Below the pieces are notes generated by a model that saw nothing but the letters and a program-made list of their open reading frames with translations, had not been told where the DNA came from and did not search any database. From NCBI GenBank assembly GCA_017860295.1, contig JAFNAS010000017.1:1-64000 (forward strand): a stretch of DNA of 64,000 nt. Reading direction: 5' to 3'. Numbering within the stretch: position 1 is the first letter of the stretch; every line of letters starts with the position of its first letter. The stretch is from Bacteroidota bacterium (lineage in GTDB: Bacteria; Bacteroidota; Bacteroidia; Bacteroidales; Paludibacteraceae). Made by a program: the position numbers and the translations under genes. This document shows positions 26,594-35,352 of the stretch, one piece after another.

Positions 26594-26603
26594 ATTTATT
26601 GAT

Positions 26604-28130
26604 TTAATTTAGTTTTATAAAGATAGGAGGCAATTCATTATGAGGACCATCAGGCCCCATCGCTCTTATGTCACGTATAATGATTCTCGCTCCATATTTT
26701 TCTTTCGCCAAACGCGCTTTCTGCTGAGCCGAAAGACTTGCTCCGTTTGTGGCGATCACTTCTCCGTTAGGATAGTCAAGAGCAAATCCAGTAATGGTAA
26801 ATTTTGCAGAAATTAATTCATTTTCATAGTCGGCAACCAAGGTTGCACTCCCTAATTTGCCCGGCGACGCAAGAGCTGATTTTTTAGCTACACCATCAAT
26901 ACTAAGCATTGGAATCGGATCCGGGAGTCGTCTTACGACAAAGACACCGCCCCCCATCTGCACGTATCCTTTCGAACTTTCGGTCTTGGCCTGTATGGAG
27001 AATCTCAACTGTCTACCTGCCAACGATCTAGAAGGAACACATTCCCACAAACCATTCGGCATACGTCTTACCGGAGCTTCAGCACAAGTCAGCATAACAT
27101 TCACAGCCGGTACGCCGGGAACCGAAACAGCCATTTGATTTTGAATTCCTGCATATACAACATTCAAGGCACTGTTGGTAACCGAAGCACTCTTAGCTCC
27201 TACGGTATATTCACTCGCAAAGTCATATTTCTTATTAACGCCTCCCGAATTCAGCATGATTGATCCGCCATACTTAAACGTTCCAACCTGATTACAAATC
27301 ATTTCAAATTTGCCGTCTTTGCCCAAAGTACGTCCATTTGCCACAATTTGTGGGGTTTTCGTTGAGTCGATGGCCGACAACACAATGGTTGCACTGTACT
27401 TATCGCCCTGCATCACATAAGTAGAAACCGGAATTACATAAGCCTGCAGTTTATTTACCCTAAAATCGCCAGCATCTGTTTGTGCCATTAAATATTGAAC
27501 GACTTCTCCTTCTGCTGCCCGAATATCCGTCTGATACTTTGTCAGAATGGTAGTTGCAGCAGCAACCGGCATCATTTCAAACACCGTTTCCTGCCAGTCT
27601 TTTCCATCTTTTCCTCCTTTCGTTGCAAAATTTCTTTCGAACATAGAAATTTTCACCGGGTCACCATTCACAAAACTTTCCAAAAAGCTTTTATATTCGG
27701 CCAGTTTTCTTTTCAAAACTTTACCATTCCCCTGAACAAGAGCATATTGCCCTGCCACATCCAGATTATCTTTATTCTTGATTTCATTCGTAATTGCATC
27801 TTTTCCATCAGCTAACCGGACTAACTGATATTTGAAATTTTCAACATATTTGAACATTTCATCCGATTTTTGCTTGACTATCAACGCCTTATCCAACCAT
27901 TCGCCTATTTTGCCCGGATTATCCTGTTTCAAATCTCTGAAACGCTTGTAAATATTATCATTTCTGACATTCGTGCTAGTGATACTTTGCAACAAACTGT
28001 TGTTTACCAGTACAAAACCATTCAACACCTCTGTCGAAACATTTAACGCAAGCATCGCTGTCAGAAAGAGATACATCATCCCAATCATCTTCTGCCGCGG
28101 TGTTTCCGGACAATTTTTTGCTCCACTCAT
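26604..28130 (-). CDS. porM: Type IX secretion motor protein PorM/GldM
   Basis: This is an inner-membrane protein with a long periplasmic arm that, with PorL/GldL, forms the proton-driven motor of type IX secretion. It has 508 residues. The N-terminal cytoplasmic part CPETPRQKMIGMMYLFLTAMLALNVS contains the single transmembrane helix. The rest folds into the four periplasmic domains known for GldM, including Gly-rich turns near residue 430 (PDPIPMLSIDG). It sits between porL (21 bp gap) and porN (10 bp gap). Confidence 0.94.
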   Translation of the reverse strand: MSGAKNCPETPRQKMIGMMYLFLTAMLALNVSTEVLNGFVLVNNSLLQSITSTNVRNDNIYKRFRDLKQDNPGKIGEWLDKALIVKQKSDEMFKYVENFKYQLVRLADGKDAITNEIKNKDNLDVAGQYALVQGNGKVLKRKLAEYKSFLESFVNGDPVKISMFERNFATKGGKDGKDWQETVFEMMPVAAATTILTKYQTDIRAAEGEVVQYLMAQTDAGDFRVNKLQAYVIPVSTYVMQGDKYSATIVLSAIDSTKTPQIVANGRTLGKDGKFEMICNQVGTFKYGGSIMLNSGGVNKKYDFASEYTVGAKSASVTNSALNVVYAGIQNQMAVSVPGVPAVNVMLTCAEAPVRRMPNGLWECVPSRSLAGRQLRFSIQAKTESSKGYVQMGGGVFVVRRLPDPIPMLSIDGVAKKSALASPGKLGSATLVADYENELISAKFTITGFALDYPNGEVIATNGASLSAQQKARLAKEKYGARIIIRDIRAMGPDGPHNELPPIFIKLN

Positions 28131-28151
28131 GGTCTATAAATATATCTCTGA

Positions 28152-28997
28152 TTAAGCTTTTGTATTTAGTGCATTAAGCATATTCCCATACACATTATTG
28201 AGATCGGAAACCTGACGAGCCAACTTGGACATCTGAGTTTTATACTCTTCCGAATCTTTAAGGGAAGTGCCTAAATTTGCTTTCAATTGCTCCATATTCA
28301 ACAACAATGTCTTCTGATGTTCGATCTGAGCCGTCAGTTCATCATTACTGGCGTGAGCCCCTTTCAATTGCAATTCATACACGGCATTCAACGATGACAA
28401 GTTTTTATTGATGGTATTAACGTGAGTCGCATACGCTTTGCTTTGTTCGGCTACCATCCCTATTTCATCTTCCGCTTGTTTATACGACTGTACGATAGTA
28501 TTTGTAGAAGATGCCAGTTCCGATTGAGATTTAGCAAAAATACCTGCCGCATCGGAAGCTGCCTGGATATTTTGCACATACGTATCGGTAACATTAGAAG
28601 CTTTCGATATAGAAGTTAATTGAATAGCCGTATCACTAAGATTTTTAATACTCTCATTCAACCGTTTAACCTGTTCCTCTCCCAACAAAACCTCTCCCAC
28701 AGCAGTAGTTTGCGTAGTTGCAGTTCCACCGCCACCAGAGGTAATAGGTGGAACGTTATCTTCAACAAAATGAGGAAATACCTTCTCCCATTCATAATCT
28801 TTATGCGGTTTTTCTAAGCCACTCATTGCAAACAGAAACGCTTCCGTTCCCATACCAATACTCAACAAATATCCGGCTAACGGGTAGTGCTGAATCTTAA
28901 ATAAAGCACCGATAATCACCAATGAAGCCCCAAAGCCATAGCACTTACTGGCAAAATTTTTACCAGCATCAGTTTGCATAAAACTAATTAATCCCAT
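28152..28997 (-). CDS. porL: Type IX secretion motor protein PorL/GldL
   Basis: This inner-membrane partner of PorM/GldM has 281 residues. Two transmembrane helices lie in residues about 15-75 (YGFGASLVIIGALFKI and GYLLSIGMGTEAFLFAM), and the second carries the buried Glu implicated in proton flow. A long cytoplasmic region follows that is predicted to be coiled coil (residues about 110-281, rich in Ala, Gln, Leu and Ser). The start is the ATG at 28997. It lies 10 bp downstream of porK. Confidence 0.94.
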   Translation of the reverse strand: MGLISFMQTDAGKNFASKCYGFGASLVIIGALFKIQHYPLAGYLLSIGMGTEAFLFAMSGLEKPHKDYEWEKVFPHFVEDNVPPITSGGGGTATTQTTAVGEVLLGEEQVKRLNESIKNLSDTAIQLTSISKASNVTDTYVQNIQAASDAAGIFAKSQSELASSTNTIVQSYKQAEDEIGMVAEQSKAYATHVNTINKNLSSLNAVYELQLKGAHASNDELTAQIEHQKTLLLNMEQLKANLGTSLKDSEEYKTQMSKLARQVSDLNNVYGNMLNALNTKA

Positions 28998-29007
28998 ATC
29001 TCAATTT

Positions 29008-30366
29008 CTAAAAGTTTTTCATTGACGCTTTCTTTTTCATATTGGTCGACTTAACACATCTGAAACCAATATAAGAACGCGATTCGGTCTGATATTCAAA
29101 AGTACTTGCGCCACATTGCAAATAAGCAGCGACATCTTTCCAAGATCCTCCTTTAACCACTTTTCGTTTCAGCAGATCCGAATCTTTCTCTTTGGCATTG
29201 TACGAGAAGCTCGGATTCAAATCATGCATTCCATTGGCGTTGAGCGACATGTGAGAAGACTCCGTCCATTCTGCAACATTTCCTGCCATATCATACAAAC
29301 CGAATCCATTCGGAGGATATGTAGCCACTTTGGCAGTACGCACTTCTCCGTCGGCACGATAATTACCTCGCATCGGTTTGAAGTTTGCCAAATAACATCC
29401 TTTGCCATTGCGGACATAGGGTCCTCCCCAAGGATACATCCCTTGCTGCTTACCTCCACGGGCAGCCCACTCCCATTCGGCTTCCGTCGGCAAACGATAA
29501 TCTTGCCCCTGAAAAAGATGCGTATTGTTATAAGTATTTGTCCTCCATGCGCAAAAAGCTCTTGCCTGTTCCCATGTAACACCAACTACAGGGTATTGAT
29601 CATACGCTTTAAGCGTAAAATATTTCACAGTAGGATCGTTGTACGAGTAAGTGAAGTCAGTACAAAAAGCCAATTTATCAGGATAAACATTGATAATCTT
29701 AGTCATGTAAAAATCGTCCGAACTATGAACCGGAGAAATTCGTTTGGTACGCATCTTTATCACTCCACCATCGAAATAATATTCATCCACAACCGCCATC
29801 GAATTTTTGGGATATTGACCGTGCGCCCTGTCAAATTTATTGTAGTCTCTGGCAGCCTGTTCCAGATCATACCAACGATAAATATAATTAAGCCCCTCAA
29901 ATTTATTATTGAAATTTTTAAGGCTATTCCAAAGTGAATCGGCATGAGCATCTTCTTCTCCCGCTGCTTTTTCCCATGTTTTTTTCCAGGGAATAGGACG
30001 TTTCCAATTGAGTCTGGCAGTATCTTTTCTCTGACGCCATTTCTCAGGTGAAACATTGGCCAATAACTGACGGGCAATGGAGTCTCTCACCCAAACGACA
30101 AACTGCCGATATTCAGAATTGGTGACTTCTGTTTGATCCATCCAAAATCCATCGACGGAAACCATTTTGTTTTCGCCTTTATAAGCCCAGGTAGCATCCT
30201 GATCATTAGCTCCCATCATAAATGCCCCTCCTCGTACCCACACCATACCGTAGGGAGAGGTTTCATTTACGCCGGAAATTGATTGACCTACTAATTCTCC
30301 TGTAGGCTTAGAATGGCAGCCGACCAACATACCAAGCAATGGAAATATAAAAAGTAACTTTCTCAT
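29008..30366 (-). CDS. porK: Type IX secretion lipoprotein PorK/GldK
   Basis: This outer-membrane lipoprotein of the periplasmic PorK-PorN ring has 452 residues. The lipobox MLVGC places the lipidated Cys at residue 17. The remainder is a formylglycine-generating enzyme-like (FGE-sulfatase) fold: GGAFMMGANDQD near residue 47, RLPTEAEWEWAARGG near residue 290, and GLYDMAGNVAEWTES plus the C-terminal RSYIGFRCV. GldK uses this fold structurally, without known catalysis. It is the second gene of the operon, 17 bp after porP. Confidence 0.94.
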   Translation of the reverse strand: MRKLLFIFPLLGMLVGCHSKPTGELVGQSISGVNETSPYGMVWVRGGAFMMGANDQDATWAYKGENKMVSVDGFWMDQTEVTNSEYRQFVVWVRDSIARQLLANVSPEKWRQRKDTARLNWKRPIPWKKTWEKAAGEEDAHADSLWNSLKNFNNKFEGLNYIYRWYDLEQAARDYNKFDRAHGQYPKNSMAVVDEYYFDGGVIKMRTKRISPVHSSDDFYMTKIINVYPDKLAFCTDFTYSYNDPTVKYFTLKAYDQYPVVGVTWEQARAFCAWRTNTYNNTHLFQGQDYRLPTEAEWEWAARGGKQQGMYPWGGPYVRNGKGCYLANFKPMRGNYRADGEVRTAKVATYPPNGFGLYDMAGNVAEWTESSHMSLNANGMHDLNPSFSYNAKEKDSDLLKRKVVKGGSWKDVAAYLQCGASTFEYQTESRSYIGFRCVKSTNMKKKASMKNF

Positions 30367-30383
30367 ATCAGAATCTTTATCCT

Positions 30384-31394
30384 TTATAAAATTCTTACAC
30401 TTTTGTATCTATTTTTTTTCTTTTCGAGCGAAATATTAAAGTCATACGTCAAAAATAGCTCATGGGAGCCATACGTTGCCGTTATCAAATTGGTAACCGG
30501 CAAATCGAATGCATACCCAAGGGTCAATCCATTGGACAAACGAATGCCTCCCATAAAAATCAAAGCATCGTTCAACCGATAAGCCAATCCGCCCCAAAAT
30601 TTATCTTTGAAATCAAGCAACAGATCAGCATCTGTCTGATAATTCACAAAATTAGTCTTAAACAATACCGACGGTTTAAGTGTGATATTCGTATTGGATA
30701 ACGGGATATTGCATCCTCCTGTCAAATACCACATGCTGCCCACATACGTATCCTGAGTCTCAGACCAATGAACAGTAGGCTGGTTCACATCCAAAACAGA
30801 TATACCTGCAAACCATTTAGGCGTAGCGTAATAAGCTCCTAAACTAACGTCGAATGCCATGCCACTCACCTGCGAAGTAGGAATCTGATTGTCTGATCCG
30901 ACAGCAACATGATAATCGTTGCCGCTAGGAATATAAGCGCTATCACCTCGAAAACCGATGCTGATTGCGCCCAAATTTGCCCCCAGACTAAGAATTCCTT
31001 CGCCAAGTTTCATTTTATAAGCGCCTTGAAACGTCACAAATTGCTTGGTAAACAAGCCCATCTTTTCATTATCAAATGCTAATCCTGCCCCAAAACTCTT
31101 TTTGTTGATAGTAAACGGCATTGATAGATTAAGGTAGGTATCGACCGGAGCTCCGGGCATTCCTATCCATTGTTGTCGGTGAATTCCACATAGATGCATC
31201 ATGTCGCCTTCTGCTATTGCTGCCGGATTAAACGATTCCTTTGCAAACATATACTGACTGTACTGCGAAACAAATTGAGCATGCGTCACACCCAATGATA
31301 AAACGCTATACAATACAACAAAGCAGATTTTTTTCACTAGAAAAATTTTATATTGAAACCAAAACGATATTATACCATTGCTGGTTCGTTTCAT
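30384..31394 (-). CDS. porP: PorP/SprF-family outer-membrane protein
   Basis: This is an outer-membrane beta-barrel of the PorP/SprF family, which works with the type IX translocon, often to anchor secreted proteins. It has 336 residues. The family start QFVSQYSQYMFAKESFNPAAIAEGD follows the signal peptide, and the C-terminal strand is FLTYDFNISLEKK. The ATG at 31394 leaves 20 residues before the hydrophobic core of the signal peptide. A GTG at 31337 would start exactly at VKKICFVVLYSVLSLGVTHA and is a plausible alternative. It is the first gene of the secretion operon. Confidence 0.9.
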   Translation of the reverse strand: MKRTSNGIISFWFQYKIFLVKKICFVVLYSVLSLGVTHAQFVSQYSQYMFAKESFNPAAIAEGDMMHLCGIHRQQWIGMPGAPVDTYLNLSMPFTINKKSFGAGLAFDNEKMGLFTKQFVTFQGAYKMKLGEGILSLGANLGAISIGFRGDSAYIPSGNDYHVAVGSDNQIPTSQVSGMAFDVSLGAYYATPKWFAGISVLDVNQPTVHWSETQDTYVGSMWYLTGGCNIPLSNTNITLKPSVLFKTNFVNYQTDADLLLDFKDKFWGGLAYRLNDALIFMGGIRLSNGLTLGYAFDLPVTNLITATYGSHELFLTYDFNISLEKKKNRYKSVRIL

Positions 31395-31569
31395 CAGATG
31401 CTATGATAACGACAATATTTTATATTTTATTGTATAAAAAGCATTCCGTATCGCTTATAATTTTGAATAAGATAGAACAACTGTTGACACTCCAATTCTA
31501 TTTTATCTCAAAAATGGAATATCGTTCACAATGCGATTTAAGAATGCCTAAAGACAAAAACAAAAGATG

Positions 31570-31791
31570 TCAATACTCTTCTTCGTTAAAGAAGAAATCT
31601 TCTTTACTCGGATAATCGGGCCAAATATCTTCAATGCTCTCATAGATTTCACCTTCATCCTCCATTTCCTGAAGATTTTCAATGACTTCGAGAGGAGCCC
31701 CCGAACGCATGGCATAGTCTATCAACTCATCTTTAGTTGCTGGCCAAGGTGCATCTTCTAATTTGGATGCTAATTCTAATGTCCAATACAT
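31570..31791 (-). CDS. DUF2795 family small acidic protein
   Basis: This 73-residue, strongly acidic cytoplasmic protein matches the small DUF2795-type proteins of Bacteroidota. It starts MYWTLELASKLEDAPWPATKDELIDYAMRSG, has a central LEVIENLQEMEDEGE helix and ends in an Asp/Glu/Phe-rich tail (FFFNEEEY). Its function is unknown. It lies 131 bp downstream of the cobalamin adenosyltransferase gene on the same strand, upstream of the secretion operon. The high acidity and conserved helix suggest a protein-binding role, but no partner can be named. Confidence 0.85.
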   Translation of the reverse strand: MYWTLELASKLEDAPWPATKDELIDYAMRSGAPLEVIENLQEMEDEGEIYESIEDIWPDYPSKEDFFFNEEEY

Positions 31792-31922
31792 GCTAGCTAC
31801 TTATTTTAGTTGGTTACCACAAAACCTAAATCAGGCTCTGAATTATCATTTCACTATCGCTTAACATTTTCTTTTTTAGCGATTTTATTAAATTCTTAAC
31901 TGAGTGCAAAAATACAAAAAAT

Positions 31923-32480
31923 CTAATACCTACAATGGGATTCCCAAAAAATTTCCTGATTCCCCGATGCATTCACAAATTTACGTGCCAACACAAAGAA
32001 AAAATCAGATAATCTATTAACAAATACGAGGCAATCATCTGCTATCGGATACAACGCATTGGACTCCCACATCCGGCGTTCGGCTCGCCGGGCTATCGTG
32101 CGGCAAAGATGGCAACGCGCCGCAGCTTCATTACCTCCAGGCAAAACAAAACGATTTAATGGAGGCAATTCAGAGACGATACTATCTATCTCTTTCTCAA
32201 TAATTTGAATAATAGATTGAAATGTATTTTCCTCTATTCTCGTTTCAAGAGACGCATTATCGGTTGCCAATGCAGCACCCAAATCGAAGAGACGACTCTG
32301 GATTTCCAATAGCAATTTTATCGTGGCATTATCACTGATTCCAGCCATCAAAAACCCGATGGTAGCATTCAATTCGTCTACCGTACCATAAGCATCAAGA
32401 CGAGGATCTGCTTTCGAAACACGGGTTCCTCCAATAAGACTTGTTTGACCTTTATCTCCTGTTTTTGTATATATTTTCAT
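31923..32480 (-). CDS. Cob(I)alamin adenosyltransferase, PduO type
   Basis: The enzyme transfers the 5'-deoxyadenosyl group of ATP to cob(I)alamin to make coenzyme B12. It has 185 residues. The N-terminal ATP-binding motif IYTKTGDKGQTSLIGG is complete, and the C-terminal signature CRTIARRAERRMW with LVFVNRLSDFFFVLARK fits the PduO family. The ATG at 32480 gives the normal N-terminus MKIYTKTGD; a GTG six bases upstream is less likely. It lies 72 bp after the methyltransferase gene on the same strand. Confidence 0.93.
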   Translation of the reverse strand: MKIYTKTGDKGQTSLIGGTRVSKADPRLDAYGTVDELNATIGFLMAGISDNATIKLLLEIQSRLFDLGAALATDNASLETRIEENTFQSIIQIIEKEIDSIVSELPPLNRFVLPGGNEAAARCHLCRTIARRAERRMWESNALYPIADDCLVFVNRLSDFFFVLARKFVNASGNQEIFWESHCRY

Positions 32481-32552
32481 AATCACCGTCGGTAAAAAGG
32501 AAATTTATTACGGGCCCACACCCATTTTTTCGTGTCCAAACGCTATTTCGAC

Positions 32553-33332
32553 TCAAAAAGCGACAATATATTCTTGCTTGACCAGATCTTCATTAAAAAA
32601 CACAATGCCCATTTCATAAACATCGATAGACAACCGAATTTCCGGGTTGCGGCAGATTTGCATCCAAGCTTCGTACATTCCTGCATTCCGATGAATATCA
32701 TCGAACACAAATATTGTATCTTTATGCGCTTTGGGAAGGCATAATTCAAAATAGTTCAAGGTTGCCGTTTGGGTATGATTTGCATCAAAAAAAACAAAAT
32801 CAAGTTTTTGTTGCGCTTTCAGCACTTTCGAAAGAATATCATCTATTCTACCGCAATGCAATTCTATATTGTCCGCATAAAATTGTCTAAAATTCTCGCG
32901 CGCAACGACACAAACAGCTTCGTCGGCATCAAGGGTAATGACTTTACCACGCCGGTTTACCTGCGATAAATACAGAGTCGTCAGTCCGACACAGGTACCC
33001 AACTCCAACATAGTTTCCGAACGGTTACTATTCGCCAAGCGAAACAACAATTGGGCATATTTTGTTCGTTTCGCCGACCGTTTGACAATATCACCGATCT
33101 TCCGCCTCTTATATCCTCCAGTTCCCTGATCTGTAACCAGAATCACATCTTTTGTTCGCCCAAGTTCTTCACGCAAGCCTTCAATCCGTTCATAACAATA
33201 ATATTGCAACTGCTCATAAAAAACATCATTAAGAAGCGAAAAAACAAAGGGAGAATGGATGCCAAAGCCTTTTCTGTGCCCGGCTTTTATTAAATAACGA
33301 AGGTAGGATTTTATTGCAAATATTCGGTTCAT
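32553..33332 (-). CDS. Class I SAM-dependent methyltransferase (O-methyltransferase-like)
   Basis: This soluble 259-residue methyltransferase carries a SAM-binding motif I, MLELGTCVGLTTLYLS, followed by VITLDADEAVCVVARENF (acidic end of strand 2) and LDFVFFDANHTQ (metal-site-like Asp/Asn). This pattern resembles cation-dependent O-methyltransferases and the rRNA or lipid methyltransferases of that fold. The N-terminus FGIHSPFVFSLLNDV is typical of a Bacteroidota subgroup. The substrate is unknown. The ATG at 33332 is preferred over a TTG at 33353, and a -7-like TATTTTTG lies just upstream (33358-33351 on the minus strand). Confidence 0.85.
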   Translation of the reverse strand: MNRIFAIKSYLRYLIKAGHRKGFGIHSPFVFSLLNDVFYEQLQYYCYERIEGLREELGRTKDVILVTDQGTGGYKRRKIGDIVKRSAKRTKYAQLLFRLANSNRSETMLELGTCVGLTTLYLSQVNRRGKVITLDADEAVCVVARENFRQFYADNIELHCGRIDDILSKVLKAQQKLDFVFFDANHTQTATLNYFELCLPKAHKDTIFVFDDIHRNAGMYEAWMQICRNPEIRLSIDVYEMGIVFFNEDLVKQEYIVAF

Positions 33333-33407
33333 GCCATTTATATAACCACACAAAAATACAAAAAACCGTCCATAAAATGGCGCATATAAACCATTCGGAA
33401 TAAAAAA

Positions 33408-34559
33408 TCAACATAAAATTATTTTAAAACCCAAGCCTTCCAAAAAATCTATCTGCTCACGGGTTCCATGTTTCAATTGAATGGTGTAAACATGAAATTC
33501 ACGTCGAACCGGATATAACCCGCGTTGTTGCTCAAAATCAGTCACTGACATACGCAAACGACGATCGTCATCAACAATAGCATAAGTAAACCAGACAACG
33601 TCGGCAAACAGTTGCGTTAACGATTTATCTGTTGCATCCATACTCAATTCTATTGTATATTGTGGTAGCGGAATTACAGGCGGTTGCCAGTCGTTGAGCG
33701 GCAAATCAAAAAAACGACTCAACGCCTGCACACTCATGGTCGTCGCTGTCGCTTTTCCATCTAATGAATATCCTGCAATATGCGGAGTTGCTAAGTCCAC
33801 TTTATCGAGCAAATCAAAAGAAATATCCGGTTCATGCTCCCACACATCTAGCATTGCACCCTGCAGAAGTTTGTTTTCCAGAGCCATGTGCAATGCCTCC
33901 CCGTCAACCACTTCACCTCTCGAAGAATTTATCAGCCAGGATGTCGGTTTCAGTATCTTCAATTTATCGGCATCGATCAGATGAAATGTCCGATCCTTGC
34001 CTTGCCGGATCAATGGAGTATGCAGCGTCACGATGTCTGCATTTTGCAACAAGTAATCTAATGAAACAAAATCACCGCCTCGGGTTCGTTGCAACGGAGG
34101 ATCGCAAACAAGCACCTTCATTCCAAGCAATTGTCCCAAGCGAACAATTTTACTACCGACATGGCCACTTCCGACAACGCCAAGAGTCAAAGCCTCAAGA
34201 TTGCAGTTTTTCTCACGAATCAACCATGCCAGCACCGAAGCGATGTATTGATATACAGAACCCGAATTGCAACCTGCAGCATTTGTCCAGAAAATACCAT
34301 TGGCATCGCAATAGGACGTATCGATATGATCGGTGCCGATGGTGGCTGTTGCTATAAATTTAACAGAAGAGTTTTTGAGGAGAGATTCGTCGCAACGAGT
34401 ACGTGTGCGAACAATCAAAGCATCGGCATTGGAGACTATTTGCGAGGTAATTTTGGATCCTTCAACATAAGATACCTCAGCATAAGATTCCAAAACCCCT
34501 TTGATGAAAGGAATTTTATTGTCGATAATGATGATTGGCCGATTGGAAAGTGAATTCAT
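33408..34559 (-). CDS. pdxB: 4-Phosphoerythronate dehydrogenase
   Basis: The enzyme oxidises 4-phosphoerythronate in the DXP-dependent pyridoxal phosphate pathway. It has 383 residues of the D-2-hydroxyacid dehydrogenase fold. Visible are the NAD motif GVVGSGHVGSKIVRLG, the catalytic Arg region INSSRGEVVDGEAL, Glu in WEHEP and His in ATPHIAGYSLDGK. The C-terminal PdxB dimerisation domain accounts for the extra length beyond SerA-type enzymes. It lies 20 bp after the DUF4294 gene, probably in one transcript. Confidence 0.92.
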   Translation of the reverse strand: MNSLSNRPIIIIDNKIPFIKGVLESYAEVSYVEGSKITSQIVSNADALIVRTRTRCDESLLKNSSVKFIATATIGTDHIDTSYCDANGIFWTNAAGCNSGSVYQYIASVLAWLIREKNCNLEALTLGVVGSGHVGSKIVRLGQLLGMKVLVCDPPLQRTRGGDFVSLDYLLQNADIVTLHTPLIRQGKDRTFHLIDADKLKILKPTSWLINSSRGEVVDGEALHMALENKLLQGAMLDVWEHEPDISFDLLDKVDLATPHIAGYSLDGKATATTMSVQALSRFFDLPLNDWQPPVIPLPQYTIELSMDATDKSLTQLFADVVWFTYAIVDDDRRLRMSVTDFEQQRGLYPVRREFHVYTIQLKHGTREQIDFLEGLGFKIILC

Positions 34560-34579
34560 TTTAACTTATGAAATGCGGA

Positions 34580-35251
34580 TCAAAGTTGTCCGGCTTCCAC
34601 CAATGTGATAACCCTTTCTATTATTTTATCTTTGTTCTGCACATCGTATTCTGCCTTCAGATCGGAGCCGAAAAGACGGGCTACCGTTTGCCACATCCAT
34701 GCTTTGAATGCGCCTTTATATGTTTTAATAATAGAATAAGTTGTTTGATGGCATTCCCGATCCACCAACCGAACGAGCAGTTTACCCTGATTGATCGACA
34801 TCGCTCGCATCTCTTTCTCGTAACGTTTGAAAAGCTCCTTCTCTGTTTTCTTCAAAAAGGCTTTTCGTTCGGCTTCGTCATGAATTTGCTCCAGCTGCTG
34901 GTTGGCCGTATATACCGTTCGGGAGACAAGCCGTGCATAGGGCAAAACTTTTTTGACATCCCGTACCGTTTTCCAATAAAAATTTTCCTGCTTCTTGTTC
35001 ATAAATTTCATCGGCGGGAAGCAGTAAAAATCATTGAACACATAAAGAAATAGCGTATCCCGCCCATGCACCTCATAGTTGCATACACAACTTTTCGGAG
35101 ACAGCTTCAAGGTATAACCCAACTCATTGAAAATTTGTTGGGTAGTTTGAAGTTTATTCAACCACTGATCGTAATCAACCGTCTGGTTAAAAGCCCAGAG
35201 TGCAGTAGAACAAAAAATCAGTAGTACAAAAACAACACGACGCATGTGCAT
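34580..35251 (-). CDS. DUF4294 domain-containing secreted protein
   Basis: This 223-residue protein has a signal peptide (VVFVLLIFCSTALWAFNQ). Its body matches DUF4294 of Bacteroidota: RDTLFLYVFNDFYCFPPMKF, then a helical basic region RDVKKVLPYARLVSRTVYTANQQLEQI and RLFGSDLKAEYDVQNKDKIIERVI at the C-terminus. Its function is unknown; a periplasmic location follows from the signal peptide. ATG codons at 35251 and 35245 are both possible starts. It is the first gene of a minus-strand group with pdxB. A -7 element lies 19 bp upstream, divergent from that of recQ. Confidence 0.85.
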   Translation of the reverse strand: MHMRRVVFVLLIFCSTALWAFNQTVDYDQWLNKLQTTQQIFNELGYTLKLSPKSCVCNYEVHGRDTLFLYVFNDFYCFPPMKFMNKKQENFYWKTVRDVKKVLPYARLVSRTVYTANQQLEQIHDEAERKAFLKKTEKELFKRYEKEMRAMSINQGKLLVRLVDRECHQTTYSIIKTYKGAFKAWMWQTVARLFGSDLKAEYDVQNKDKIIERVITLVEAGQL

Positions 35252-35269
35252 AATGATTAGATACGGCTA

Positions 35270-35277
35270 CAAAGGTA
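35270..35277 (-). promoter_or_regulatory. -7 element of the DUF4294-pdxB group
   Basis: On the minus strand this reads TACCTTTG, an exact TAnnTTTG match, 19 bp upstream of the ATG at 35251. It is divergent from the recQ element at 35323-35330. Confidence 0.45.
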
Positions 35278-35322
35278 AGTATTAAATGGGGCACAACGAC
35301 CGACAAAATGGTATAAAAGTTG

Positions 35323-35330
35323 TAATTTTG
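35323..35330 (+). promoter_or_regulatory. -7 element of recQ
   Basis: TAATTTTG matches TAnnTTTG and ends 22 bp before the recQ ATG at 35353. The -33 region is not clear. Confidence 0.4.
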
Positions 35331-35352
35331 TAGCAAACTCTTCAAACAACAG

